Origin: a virus | DNA length: 30,386 bases | Strand: one strand, 5' to 3' | IMG/VR virus record: IMGVR_UViG_3300025889_000620 | Span: 1 to 30,386 of that record | In this document: piece by piece, positions 21,382-29,518 of the stretch | How positions within the stretch are numbered: position 1 is the stretch's first letter | How the letters are laid out: every line of letters starts with the position of its first letter | Translations under genes and position numbers: made by a program | The notes under the pieces: model-generated | The model's database searches: none | What the model was told of the DNA's origin: nothing | The model's input: only the letters and a program-made list of their open reading frames with translations

Positions 21382-21471
21382 ATGTCTAAGGTTATCGAAA
21401 TCGTTGGAAGCATTGCTTTCTTCACCGCCCTCTTCGGCGCTTGCTGGTTCGTACTCGTGGTGACCGGCTAA
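21382..21471 (+). CDS. Micro-membrane peptide (29 aa)
   Basis: A 29-residue ORF with AAGGAG (21370-21375) before ATG 21382. Residues 4-27 are almost entirely hydrophobic (VIEIVGSIAFFTALFGACWF, then VLVVT), so it is a single membrane helix. An in-frame ATG at 21364 at the predicted +1 would add six residues (MVKEMN). The codons are GC-rich and unlike the surrounding AT-rich leader, suggesting a coding sequence under selection. The stop TAA overlaps the start of the next gene, typical of coupled genes. Function unknown. Confidence 0.55.
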   Translation: MSKVIEIVGSIAFFTALFGACWFVLVVTG

Positions 21472-21962
21472 TGATGGACATTACCATCAGGGGTGGATCT
21501 AAAACCCAGCGTGAACTGATCGCTGATGTGACAGATCATATGGCACCTATCATTCTTGGCTCACGAATGGCTAAAGTCGTTCAGATCGACTACTTAATCA
21601 AGCGTAAGCTCGATGCTGATGGCTGGTGTGAGTGGATGGATGATAACCTCCGACCCCGTGAGTTCAAGATTCAAGTTCGTGCTGAACAGACCTATATTGA
21701 TCTGATTCTCACAATCTGTCATGAACTGGTACATGTTCGGCAGATGGCTAAACGAGAACTGTATGAGATTTTCTCACCTAGACAGATGCAGGTATGGAAA
21801 GGTAAACGTATGAAAAAGGCAATTCCATACGCCAAGCAACCTTGGGAGGCCGAGGCATATAAATTACAGGAAGGCCTTGCAAAGAGGTTTGTGCAGGAAA
21901 CTGGTTTCGTCTATACCCGCGCAATGAAGGCTAGAGATAAACAATATGCAGAACAAGCATAA
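21471..21962 (+). CDS. Zinc metallopeptidase-like protein (SprT-like pattern)
   Basis: A 163-aa protein. Around residues 80-92 it reads LTICHELVHVRQMA, giving HELVH (84-88), the HExxH zincin motif with a catalytic glutamate. A later PWEAEAYKLQEGLAKRF could supply the third ligand (Glu). Upstream, REFKIQVRAEQTYIDL forms the strand before the active helix, as in SprT/WLM-type peptidases. The target is unknown; a regulatory or host-protein cleavage role is possible. Start ATG 21471 overlaps the preceding stop (TAATG); longer frames lie inside the membrane peptide. Confidence 0.65.
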   Translation: MMDITIRGGSKTQRELIADVTDHMAPIILGSRMAKVVQIDYLIKRKLDADGWCEWMDDNLRPREFKIQVRAEQTYIDLILTICHELVHVRQMAKRELYEIFSPRQMQVWKGKRMKKAIPYAKQPWEAEAYKLQEGLAKRFVQETGFVYTRAMKARDKQYAEQA

Positions 21963-22395
21963 AATTGCACATATGAAGGCAGCATTTGTTTATGCCGAAT
22001 GCAGTACCGCCGTCCGTGCAAAGGTCGGATGCGTCATCGTAAAGGATAACCGCATTATCAGTATCGGTTACAATGGAACACCAAGCGGTTGGGATAATCA
22101 ATGTGAGGAGCTAGTATTTTTTAATGACCGGGGTGTACAGTTATTAAATCCTCAATTAAAAACTAAAAAAGAGGTTCTGCACGCCGAAACAAATGCTATT
22201 GCTAAATTAGCAAGATCAAGTGAAAATGGTGATGGTGCAACGGCTTTTATTACACATGGTCCATGTATGGACTGTTCTAAAATTATGTACCAAAGTGGTA
22301 TTACAGAGGTTTTCTATAATGTCCAGTACCGGGATTCAACCGGGGTGGATTTTCTTCGTCAATGCGGAATAAAAGTGGAGCAAATGGATGTCTGA
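21946..22395 (+). CDS. cd: dCMP deaminase
   Basis: A 149-aa cytidine/deoxycytidylate deaminase. The zinc motifs are HAE (79-81) in EVLHAETNAIAKL and PCMDC (106-110) in HGPCMDCSKI. KVGCVIVKDNRIISIGYNGTPSG is the conserved substrate-side segment of dCMP deaminases. It converts dCMP to dUMP for dTMP synthesis, and T4 gene cd plays the same part. It overlaps the metallopeptidase-like gene by 17 bp and the next gene by 8 bp. Confidence 0.92.
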   Translation: MQNKHKIAHMKAAFVYAECSTAVRAKVGCVIVKDNRIISIGYNGTPSGWDNQCEELVFFNDRGVQLLNPQLKTKKEVLHAETNAIAKLARSSENGDGATAFITHGPCMDCSKIMYQSGITEVFYNVQYRDSTGVDFLRQCGIKVEQMDV

Positions 22396-22603
22396 TTATG
22401 GTGAAATGATCTACAATGTCACTCGTGATATTGCCCGGTGGGACTTAAAGCGCAAAGGGTTTAATACCGACTCAGATAGTGTTGAGGCTTGGGTCGAAGG
22501 AATTCAAACGTATTCCAAGACTGCTGAATGGGAAGCGCTTTGTAAGGAATATTGGGCTGAATATCATGATAATGCGGAACGATCGCGACAGTCGTATCAT
22601 TAA
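22388..22603 (+). CDS. Hypothetical small protein (71 aa)
   Basis: A 71-aa acidic, mainly helical protein, MSDYGEMIYNVTRDIARWDL at the start, then WVEGIQTYSKTAEWEALCKEYWAEYHDNAE. Tryptophan and tyrosine are frequent, giving an amphipathic helical look. No family is recognised. It starts inside the end of the dCMP deaminase (8-bp overlap) and overlaps the next deaminase-like gene by 32 bp, so it belongs to the same operon. Confidence 0.5.
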   Translation: MSDYGEMIYNVTRDIARWDLKRKGFNTDSDSVEAWVEGIQTYSKTAEWEALCKEYWAEYHDNAERSRQSYH

Positions 22604-22985
22604 CAACCTCTTCCGGTTGGCTCAAGATATAGAACCTGTGAAGTCGAGTCGGCTTGCGGCTTGTCTTATTCTCAAGAATAGTGTATTAGGGTATGGCTTC
22701 AGTCAAATGAAGAGCCATCCCTTTCAGGCTGAGTTTGCAAAGAATCCTGATGCCATCTTTCTCCATGCCGAGACTGATGCGATTAAGAATTCTCTAAAAA
22801 GAGCATCACCAGAGGATGTAAGCAAGGCAACTCTATATATCGCAAGAGCGAAGATAGATCACAGTACAAGAAAATGGATATATGGAATGGCAAAACCCTG
22901 CATTGGTTGTGCCAGAGCCATTGCAACATTCGATATTTCAAATGTTGTGTATACTTTGGATGGGGAGGATTATAAATATATGTAA
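22572..22985 (+). CDS. Second deaminase-fold protein
   Basis: A 137-aa protein of the cytidine deaminase superfamily: HAE at 65-67 (FLHAETDAIKNSLK) and PCIGC at 109-113 (KPCIGCARAIATF) supply zinc ligands and the catalytic glutamate. The SRLAACLILKNSVLGYGFSQ strand-turn-strand lies where the substrate pocket starts. It is shorter and more diverged than the dCMP deaminase next door, so its substrate may be different (a modified pyrimidine nucleotide, or a base in nucleic acid); this is inference. The start at ATG 22572 is uncertain (22566 also possible); neither has a strong ribosome site. The TATAAATA late promoter overlaps the end. Confidence 0.75.
   Translation: MRNDRDSRIINNLFRLAQDIEPVKSSRLAACLILKNSVLGYGFSQMKSHPFQAEFAKNPDAIFLHAETDAIKNSLKRASPEDVSKATLYIARAKIDHSTRKWIYGMAKPCIGCARAIATFDISNVVYTLDGEDYKYM
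22971..22978 (+). promoter_or_regulatory. T4-type late promoter
   Basis: TATAAATA, identical to the T4 late-promoter consensus, with predicted +1 near 22984, at the end of the second deaminase gene and 21 nt before ATG 23005. It starts the module of likely virion genes. Confidence 0.7.
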
Positions 22986-23004
22986 ACAAACGTAGGGATT
23001 TTTG

Positions 23005-23958
23005 ATGCCTATATCCAAAAGTGCTTTAGAAAACCAGTTGAAAAAATTTGGTAAGGTCAAAGTTTCAGGCAACTCATTTAAAGTTTTGCTTGAAGATGGA
23101 TCTGCTAAATCTAGAATTGATTTTTTAAAAACAATCAATGATGTTTTAATTGGTTATAAACCGAGAATAATGAATGACAATCCAAACTTCAGCAGCGTTG
23201 GATATGTAAAAATAGATAATTTTCGTGTTGCAGGCAAACCAGCAAAACGCCAAGGAATGGGATCTGCTGGATTAGGTAACGAAGAAACTTTTATAAACAG
23301 TATCAACAAAGCAATTAAACAAGCTGGTGGGTCAATTGATGTTTGTTTGATTGGTAAAAACAATGTTAAATTTACAGCAAAAGAAGTAACAAAAGCTGTA
23401 GAAATGGGTCGGCAAACTTCAGGCGGTGCAAAGTCTGATGTTGATTTAATAGGAGCAGAAGTTTACAAAATTTCCTTAAAACAAGATAATGCTGAAATGT
23501 GGGAGTCTGCAGATACTCGATATGGTGCTTTCATAAAGGGAAAAATAGAAGAAGCACAAAGAAAAGGTTCCGTTACATTAGAACCAGTTTTAGATGTTAC
23601 TGGTAAACCTAAAACGAATGGCGGCAAGACTGTTGTTAAGTTGGTTCCAGAATCTAAAATTAAAATTTCTGATGCTGAGCAAAAATCTGTAGTTTTTGGT
23701 AGTGATATAAAAGAAGGTAAAGGCGCTGTGGTCAAAAGAACTTTCTCTCAAAATGATTTTGTTTATGAAAACGATTGTTTAAATATATCTTGCACAAAAG
23801 TTTTTAGAAAACTTTCTGATGTTAAAGCGGCAGGAGAAACTCCAACCATTTTAATCCGAAGCGATGCCAGTAGAAATAGTAAAGAATTGGGAATACCAGG
23901 TCTGAGAATCATTGTTTCTATTGAAAATTCTAGAGTTCAAAGAGCATTATCAATATGA
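23005..23958 (+). CDS. PD-(D/E)XK nuclease-like protein, late gene
   Basis: A 317-aa protein. A restriction-endonuclease-type core is suggested near residue 145-165: GGAKSDVDLIGAEVYKISLKQD, with Asp (in SDVDL) followed after about 11 residues by the S-L-K strand, the usual (P)D...(D/E)XK spacing. A helix EETFINSINKAIKQAG precedes it, in the place of the conserved alpha-N helix. I read the start as ATG 23005, with a TTG at 23002 ignored. Base composition is more AT-rich than flanking genes and codons favour A/T endings. The next gene shares the same SLKQ motif, so the two may be related. Cleavage activity is not shown. Confidence 0.5.
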   Translation: MPISKSALENQLKKFGKVKVSGNSFKVLLEDGSAKSRIDFLKTINDVLIGYKPRIMNDNPNFSSVGYVKIDNFRVAGKPAKRQGMGSAGLGNEETFINSINKAIKQAGGSIDVCLIGKNNVKFTAKEVTKAVEMGRQTSGGAKSDVDLIGAEVYKISLKQDNAEMWESADTRYGAFIKGKIEEAQRKGSVTLEPVLDVTGKPKTNGGKTVVKLVPESKIKISDAEQKSVVFGSDIKEGKGAVVKRTFSQNDFVYENDCLNISCTKVFRKLSDVKAAGETPTILIRSDASRNSKELGIPGLRIIVSIENSRVQRALSI

Positions 23959-25157
23959 AAACATTTAAAACATATTTAGAAGAAGGTGGTAGTTCTACTG
24001 GAGCTACTGATATGGAACAGTATATTGTGATAGCCTTCAATGGTGGATACGAAAAAGCACCTGATACATTTGGTGTAAAAAAAGAAAAGTATGAAGCTAG
24101 TCGCAAAATTGCAGAAAATATTGCAAAAGATATCAGATCAAAAACTAACGCACCACCAAATTCAATGATACATTTTGGCAAGGGTAATGGCAAAATGGTT
24201 AAATGGTGGGAAGGGAATCCCACACCTAAAACAGATTTATATTCATCAAAAGGAAATGTAAATATCTCGCTAAAACAGCAGGGTGGTTCACAAGTCATGT
24301 CTGGACTTGCAGGCGAGACTAGGTCGACATTTAGAGCAGCTGTTAAATACATGGGAGACAAAGCACCTGATGATATTGAAAAGTTGATAAGCGACCTAGA
24401 ACCTGTGTTAACAAAAATTACGGTTCAGGGTAATATCAACAGTATGGCGGCCGCTGTCAAAAGTAAAATTATTCCACAACGACAAGATATAAAAACGACT
24501 TCTAAAAAAGACATAACGGTGGTTATAGATAAAAAGAAATACGAAGAGGAAATGAAACAATTTGTTGATTGGAAACAAAAGATGAAAGAACTACAACCAT
24601 TCTTTCAAAATTATTTCCAAACCAATAAAGAATTTGCGAAATATTTTGTTTACGAGGCTGCTACAGGAGAAACTAAATTTTCACCAGATAAGTTTGCTTA
24701 TTCAAATTGGGTTGTTGAATTTGATCCAAAAACAGGCACAAAAAATAAAATTAACAGGTTATCAGATGGAAAAGGTATTCCGTCTGTGTACTGTGAGAGT
24801 TTAGCAAAAAAAGTAAAAATTCGTATAAGTCCGAAGACACCAACGGGATCAAAGGTCAACGCTGCTGGTAGAGGAATTTCTTCTGGATCATTTAGGTTGG
24901 ATCTAAGGGAAAATTTTGCAACTTTTATGGAAAACGAAACTAGGGTTTTTACTGACTCATTATTGTTGACCGAAGAAAATCTTAATGAAATTAAACTTTT
25001 TCAAAAAATTAAAAACTGGTTCAAAGAATTATTTGAAAAGATTTGGAGTAAAGTAAAAGCTCTTGCAAAAAAAGGTCTTGAGTATGTCCTAGATTTTTTT
25101 GAATATGAACCTAAAATCGTTCGAACCTCTGGATTAGAATTGTTTGGGTATAAGTAA
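23955..25157 (+). CDS. PD-(D/E)XK-like late protein with capsid-targeting-like N-terminus
   Basis: A 400-aa protein. The first residues MKTFKTYLEEGG closely match the T4 capsid-targeting sequence (MKTYQEFIAE) and the gp21-type cleavage rule (L/I-x-E). A possible nuclease core lies at about 92-110: PKTDLYSSKGNVNISLKQ with an Asp followed by S-L-K, and a preceding helix EASRKIAENIAKDIRSK. Residues 345-390 form amphipathic helices (NWFKELFEKIWSKVKALAKK). The ORF overlaps the upstream gene by 4 bp. I infer a protein packed in the head and perhaps delivered with DNA; the sequence shows only the motifs. Confidence 0.6.
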   Translation: MKTFKTYLEEGGSSTGATDMEQYIVIAFNGGYEKAPDTFGVKKEKYEASRKIAENIAKDIRSKTNAPPNSMIHFGKGNGKMVKWWEGNPTPKTDLYSSKGNVNISLKQQGGSQVMSGLAGETRSTFRAAVKYMGDKAPDDIEKLISDLEPVLTKITVQGNINSMAAAVKSKIIPQRQDIKTTSKKDITVVIDKKKYEEEMKQFVDWKQKMKELQPFFQNYFQTNKEFAKYFVYEAATGETKFSPDKFAYSNWVVEFDPKTGTKNKINRLSDGKGIPSVYCESLAKKVKIRISPKTPTGSKVNAAGRGISSGSFRLDLRENFATFMENETRVFTDSLLLTEENLNEIKLFQKIKNWFKELFEKIWSKVKALAKKGLEYVLDFFEYEPKIVRTSGLELFGYK

Positions 25158-26386
25158 TGATTAACTTCAAATCGTTTATCGCTGAAGAGAAAAATACTCA
25201 TATGACTCACATCGAGGAGCTTTTGTTCCTTGGTGGTGTTAATGGTACTCGTCAGGCAATTAACTTCCTTCGTGATCTAAGAGATATGCTGAAGGGTAAT
25301 GCAAAGTCAGCCGTTGATATTACAGTAAAATGGGATGGTGCGCCTGCCGTATTTGCTGGTGTAGATCCTGCCGATGGTAAGTTCTTTGTGGCAAAGAAGG
25401 GTCTGTTCGCCAAAACTCCTAAGATGTACAAGACTCAGGGTGATATTAAAAAAGAACTGAGTGGTGAACTTGCCAAAAAGTTTTCGATTGCTCTCACAGA
25501 GTTTTCAAAACTAGGAATTAAGTCTGGTGTATATCAAGGTGACCTGATGTTCACGAGGGGTGATGTCAAAGTAGAAACCATTGATGGTCAGAAATATTAT
25601 ACCTTCCAACCTAATACGATCGTCTATGCCGTACCAGTAAAAAGTAAATTAGGTCAGCAGATTGCCAAGGCCAAAATTGGAATTGTTTGGCACACCACTT
25701 ATACTGGTCGGTCCATTCAAGGAATGAGCGCATCCTTTGGTAAAGGTATCGTAAAGAAATTTAAATCCTCTCCTTCAATTTGGATGGATGATGCAAACTA
25801 CCGTGATGTATCTGGTAAGGCATTATTTAATGCAAAGGAATCTGCTCAGTTTGATTCTCTATTATCTCAGGCCGGTAAATTATTCCGAAAGGTTGATGGT
25901 GATGCATTCCGAATGATTGTGGCCGACGAGGAACTACGCGAAAAGACAATGACCTTTGTCAATACATATGTTCGTGGTGGTCAGAATTTTCCTTCATCAG
26001 ATAAGATGACAAAAGGTCTGGTCGATTATTTAAATCAATGGTTCCAAAAGGAAATTGATAAAAAGAAAACTGATAAGGCAAAAGCTGATTGGTCGAAACG
26101 TCGTGATGCTATTGTTCAAAAAGTAATTATGAATAAAGATCAGCTGACAGCAATGTTTGAGCTCATGGAGATATTGGTTCAGGCAAAAGGCATGGTAATT
26201 GCACAGTTTAATAAGACACAGGAATTGAATACTCTCTTAAGAACAGCAAATGGTTTTCAGGTGACAAGACAGGAAGGTTTTGTTGCTATTGATAAACTAA
26301 AAGGTGGTGCAGTTAAACTTGTCGATCGCCTTGAGTTCAGTAAAGCAAACTTCTCACCGGAGATTATTAAGGGCTGGCAAAAATAA
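25157..26386 (+). CDS. DUF6267-type ligase-like nucleotidyltransferase with capsid-targeting-like N-terminus
   Basis: A 409-aa protein. The start MINFKSFIAEEKN resembles the capsid-targeting peptide of T4 internal proteins, with I-A-E as a prohead protease-type cleavage point. Then MTHIEELLFLGGVNGTRQAI and, at 56-63, TVKWDGAP: K58-x-D60-G61 is the nucleotidyl-lysine motif of ATP-dependent ligases and capping enzymes. KSGVYQGDLMFT and GIVWHTTYTG could be motifs III and IIIa. Proteins of this kind (DUF6267) occur in T4-like marine phages. The actual substrate, nick or RNA end is unknown. The start codon overlaps the stop of the preceding gene (TAATG). Confidence 0.7.
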   Translation: MINFKSFIAEEKNTHMTHIEELLFLGGVNGTRQAINFLRDLRDMLKGNAKSAVDITVKWDGAPAVFAGVDPADGKFFVAKKGLFAKTPKMYKTQGDIKKELSGELAKKFSIALTEFSKLGIKSGVYQGDLMFTRGDVKVETIDGQKYYTFQPNTIVYAVPVKSKLGQQIAKAKIGIVWHTTYTGRSIQGMSASFGKGIVKKFKSSPSIWMDDANYRDVSGKALFNAKESAQFDSLLSQAGKLFRKVDGDAFRMIVADEELREKTMTFVNTYVRGGQNFPSSDKMTKGLVDYLNQWFQKEIDKKKTDKAKADWSKRRDAIVQKVIMNKDQLTAMFELMEILVQAKGMVIAQFNKTQELNTLLRTANGFQVTRQEGFVAIDKLKGGAVKLVDRLEFSKANFSPEIIKGWQK

Positions 26387-26392
26387 TTTTTT

Positions 26393-26400
26393 TATAAATA
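26393..26400 (+). promoter_or_regulatory. T4-type late promoter with 5'-end hairpin
   Basis: TATAAATA (26393-26400), predicted +1 near 26406. A perfect 7-bp hairpin follows at once: ACTAACT (26407-26413), loop ACTCCC, AGTTAGT (26420-26426), so the mRNA would begin with a stem. GAGGAG precedes ATG 26451. Confidence 0.75.
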
Positions 26401-26450
26401 ATAAAAACTAACTACTCCCAGTTAGTGTACGCAAAACCTGAGGAGAAAGA

Positions 26451-29366
26451 ATGAGTAAAACAGTTATTACGTGGGGGCGTATGAATCCTCCCACGGTCGG
26501 CCACCAAAAATTAGTTGACAAGGTCAAAGCGGAAGCCAAAAAGCGTGGGGCAATGCCTCATGTTTATATTACGCATACACAGGATAAGAAAAAGAATCCA
26601 CTCGACTATAATACTAAATATAAAATTGCTCGTAAAGCCTTTGGTACATCAGTCACCAAATCAAATTCAAAAACTATCATTCAAGTTATGCAAGAGCTTG
26701 AGAAGATGGGTCACACCGAAGTGACTCTCGTCGTAGGCTCAGATAGACTGAATGAATTCAAAACATTTCTCAATAGGTATAATGGTAAAGATTTCAAGTT
26801 CGATAAACTTGAGATCGTGTCGGCTGGTGATCGTGATCCAGATGCCGAGGGTGTGTCTGGCATGTCGGCTTCGAAGATGAGAGCCGCAGCACAGTCTGGT
26901 GACTACGATTCATTTAAAAAGGGGACACCTCGATCAATGTCCGAAAAAGAAAAGAAAGATATGTACGATAAGATCCGATCCGTAATGGGCGCTACAAATG
27001 AAGCCATTGAATGGGATGAAACTGATTTTGATTTTACCGACGAGGAACTAGACGCCTTTATTGAAATGACAGACCTCGAGGAACTCGATGAAGATTTAGA
27101 AATTGATGAAGAGTTTGAAGAATATATTGAAGAGGTTCGTAAACCACTGACCATTCAACAGCGTATGCAAATTGCCCGGCGTATGAAGCGTCTTGCTCCT
27201 CGTATGGCTCGTATGCGTAAGATCCGCGCAAAGAGAATGGCGGACCCAAAACGACTTGAAAGAAGATCACGTAAAGCTGCAATTAAGATTCTTCGTAAGA
27301 GATTTGCCGGTAAACAAGGTGCAAATTATGCATCACTCTCACCAGGCGCTAAGATGTCTGTCGATAGAATTCTTCAGAAGAAGATGGCCCTTATTGGTCG
27401 TCTCTCAAAGCGAATTATGCCAAAAGTCCGTAAGGCAGAAATGGAAAGGCTCAAAAGAGCTCGTGGTGGTAGTGCTGCACCAAATCTATCACCAAAGCCA
27501 TTAATTAAAAAAGAATCAGTTGAAAAAGTAGAAATGATTTTAACTGAAGAATCAGTCAATGTAAACACCAGACTGATGGCAATGCTACGTGTAGGTATAC
27601 CAGATACAACTCAGAGAAATCTTATCATTCGTGCTCTACGTGGTGGCAAGGACGCTCTCAAGAATCCATACCTACGCCCATATCTTATGAATCTTTTAAT
27701 TCGTTTGGTTGACGTCACTCAGTCAGATCCAAACATTTATAATAAGGTAAAAGAGCGTATGCGTGTTATGGGTCTTGAAGATCCTATTTTACCCACAACA
27801 GTAGATACAGGACAAATTAAAGAGGCTCAGGATCCAGACATTAAAGATCGACCAGGTGCACAACCAGCCGGTTATCATAGAGGTCTGAGTAAGAGTACAA
27901 AAATTGCTCGTGATCGTCACTTTAAAAAGTACGAGGAAAAGCCCGAAGATAAAGGTAAGAAGGATAAACAGTCAAATTATAAACCTGCACCTGGTGATGC
28001 TAGGGCAAAGACAAAACCGTCAGTACATACACAAAAGTATAAGGCAATGTACGGCGAGGGTCTTGATGCTGCCTTTAATAATTTTATGGCCGAACAATAT
28101 ATTGAAGAAAAGGCAATCGAAGGTCTAAAAAAGAAGGCTGAAAAGTCTGGTATCCCATACGGTATTCTCAAGACAGTATATGACCGTGGAATGGCTGCAT
28201 GGAAGTCCGGTCATCGCCCCGGTGCAACACCACAGCAATGGGCTTTTGCTCGTGTAAATTCTTTCATTACGAAGGGAAGTGGTACATGGGGTAAAGCCGA
28301 TAAGGATCTTGCAGCAAAGGTTCGTAAAGAAGAAGTACAAAACGAAGATGCAGTTGCTAATGCCCGTGCGGCTATCAAAAGAGAAAAGGAAGCTGATAAG
28401 CGCAAGCATGATGCAATGTTGGATCGTGCAAGACTCCAAAAGGCACAGACAAAGAATAGAGCTACAGAATCCATAGATGAAAAGTTCGAATCTATGCTCT
28501 CTGAAAGTTTTGTTGCCGGTATCTCTGATACAATGTACGCAAAAGATTTTGAGGAGCATAAAGTCCATGGTGGGTTTGCTTTACATCCATCTGTTATGGA
28601 GCAAGGCGGCGCTGGTGAGGAGGGCACCACAAAACTTGTTAAGAAATATAAGAAAGACACTCCTGGCGAAATTTCAGAAGCCATAGAATTTATGAAGAAG
28701 CACGATATTGATATTGTTGAAAATATCTATCGTCCTCTGTCAGAAAAGTATTTTGAGTTCTTCCGTGAAGCTCGTCGTATGATGCAAGAAGGAGAGATGG
28801 AATTTTCCGGACTCGACAAACAGATCCTAGAGACTGATCTCGGTGAGTTTGACTGGTATGAGGATATGGAAGTTCCACTTGACTGCCCAATGGTTGCTAT
28901 CGAAGATACGATAGACGAAAAAATGTATTATGCTATTGCTACAAAATCTGCTAAATCTAAATCTGGTTGGAGAAGAGTACCAGATACTAGATTCGACACG
29001 AAGCAATCCGCTGAGAGATATGGCGATAAGTATCATACAGACAAGTATGGTTCAAAAATGTACAAAGTCGTTACATTTAGTGAGGAAGCGGAACCAGAAC
29101 TCAATAAACCAAAACGTGGTGGTTCTAAGAAGTACTACGTCTACGTGCGGAACCCAGATACAGGAAATATAAAGAAAGTTGAGTGGGGTGATACCACCGG
29201 CCTCAAAGTAAAAATTAATGATCCTGCCGCACGTAAATCTTTTGCCGCAAGGCATCAATGTGATACACGGAATGATAAGACCAAGGCTTCATACTGGGCT
29301 TGTCGTCTGCCTCGTTATGCTAAATCATTAGGTTTACAGGTAGATAATCCGGGGAGTTGGTGGTAA
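26451..29366 (+). CDS. Large multidomain late protein with N-terminal NMN-adenylyltransferase-like domain
   Basis: A 971-aa protein, the longest in the window. Residues 1-175 form a nucleotidyltransferase: ITWGRMNPPTVGHQKLV with T-V-G-H (15-18), VVGSDRLNEF and GMSASKMRAAAQSGD (an ISGTxxR-like motif), as in NadM-type enzymes. Then comes a strongly acidic hinge (about 185-225), a basic helical region (about 230-345) with many Arg/Lys, a DUF5872-like segment (GIPYGILKTVYDRGMAAWKSG), and a C-terminal unit with YYVYVRNPDTGNIKKVEWGD and CDTRNDKTKASYWACRLPRY, probably a zinc or structural domain. Several L/I-x-E sites could be cut by a prohead protease. It follows a late promoter and GAGGAG. A virion or polyprotein role is inference. 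Confidence 0.65.
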   Translation: MSKTVITWGRMNPPTVGHQKLVDKVKAEAKKRGAMPHVYITHTQDKKKNPLDYNTKYKIARKAFGTSVTKSNSKTIIQVMQELEKMGHTEVTLVVGSDRLNEFKTFLNRYNGKDFKFDKLEIVSAGDRDPDAEGVSGMSASKMRAAAQSGDYDSFKKGTPRSMSEKEKKDMYDKIRSVMGATNEAIEWDETDFDFTDEELDAFIEMTDLEELDEDLEIDEEFEEYIEEVRKPLTIQQRMQIARRMKRLAPRMARMRKIRAKRMADPKRLERRSRKAAIKILRKRFAGKQGANYASLSPGAKMSVDRILQKKMALIGRLSKRIMPKVRKAEMERLKRARGGSAAPNLSPKPLIKKESVEKVEMILTEESVNVNTRLMAMLRVGIPDTTQRNLIIRALRGGKDALKNPYLRPYLMNLLIRLVDVTQSDPNIYNKVKERMRVMGLEDPILPTTVDTGQIKEAQDPDIKDRPGAQPAGYHRGLSKSTKIARDRHFKKYEEKPEDKGKKDKQSNYKPAPGDARAKTKPSVHTQKYKAMYGEGLDAAFNNFMAEQYIEEKAIEGLKKKAEKSGIPYGILKTVYDRGMAAWKSGHRPGATPQQWAFARVNSFITKGSGTWGKADKDLAAKVRKEEVQNEDAVANARAAIKREKEADKRKHDAMLDRARLQKAQTKNRATESIDEKFESMLSESFVAGISDTMYAKDFEEHKVHGGFALHPSVMEQGGAGEEGTTKLVKKYKKDTPGEISEAIEFMKKHDIDIVENIYRPLSEKYFEFFREARRMMQEGEMEFSGLDKQILETDLGEFDWYEDMEVPLDCPMVAIEDTIDEKMYYAIATKSAKSKSGWRRVPDTRFDTKQSAERYGDKYHTDKYGSKMYKVVTFSEEAEPELNKPKRGGSKKYYVYVRNPDTGNIKKVEWGDTTGLKVKINDPAARKSFAARHQCDTRNDKTKASYWACRLPRYAKSLGLQVDNPGSWW

Positions 29367-29518
29367 TGGCATCAAAAATGGTAAAACAAACAACATCTGT
29401 TTATGTTGGTACAAAAAAGAAAACATCAATTGGTCGTACTCATTCGATGATTGGTTTTGGTACTATGAATAAAGCAAAACGCCGTAGCTATAAAAAGTAT
29501 CGTGGGCAGGGCAGATAA
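29366..29518 (+). CDS. Small basic protein (50 aa)
   Basis: A 50-aa, strongly basic protein, starting MASKMVKQTTSVYVGTKKKT and ending MNKAKRRSYKKYRGQGR. The C-terminal Y-K-K-Y-R-G-Q-G-R tail recurs in very small proteins of T4-like marine phages, as I recall. The start overlaps the upstream stop (TAATG) and the stop directly abuts the next ATG. It could bind nucleic acid because of its charge; function is unknown. Confidence 0.65.
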   Translation: MASKMVKQTTSVYVGTKKKTSIGRTHSMIGFGTMNKAKRRSYKKYRGQGR

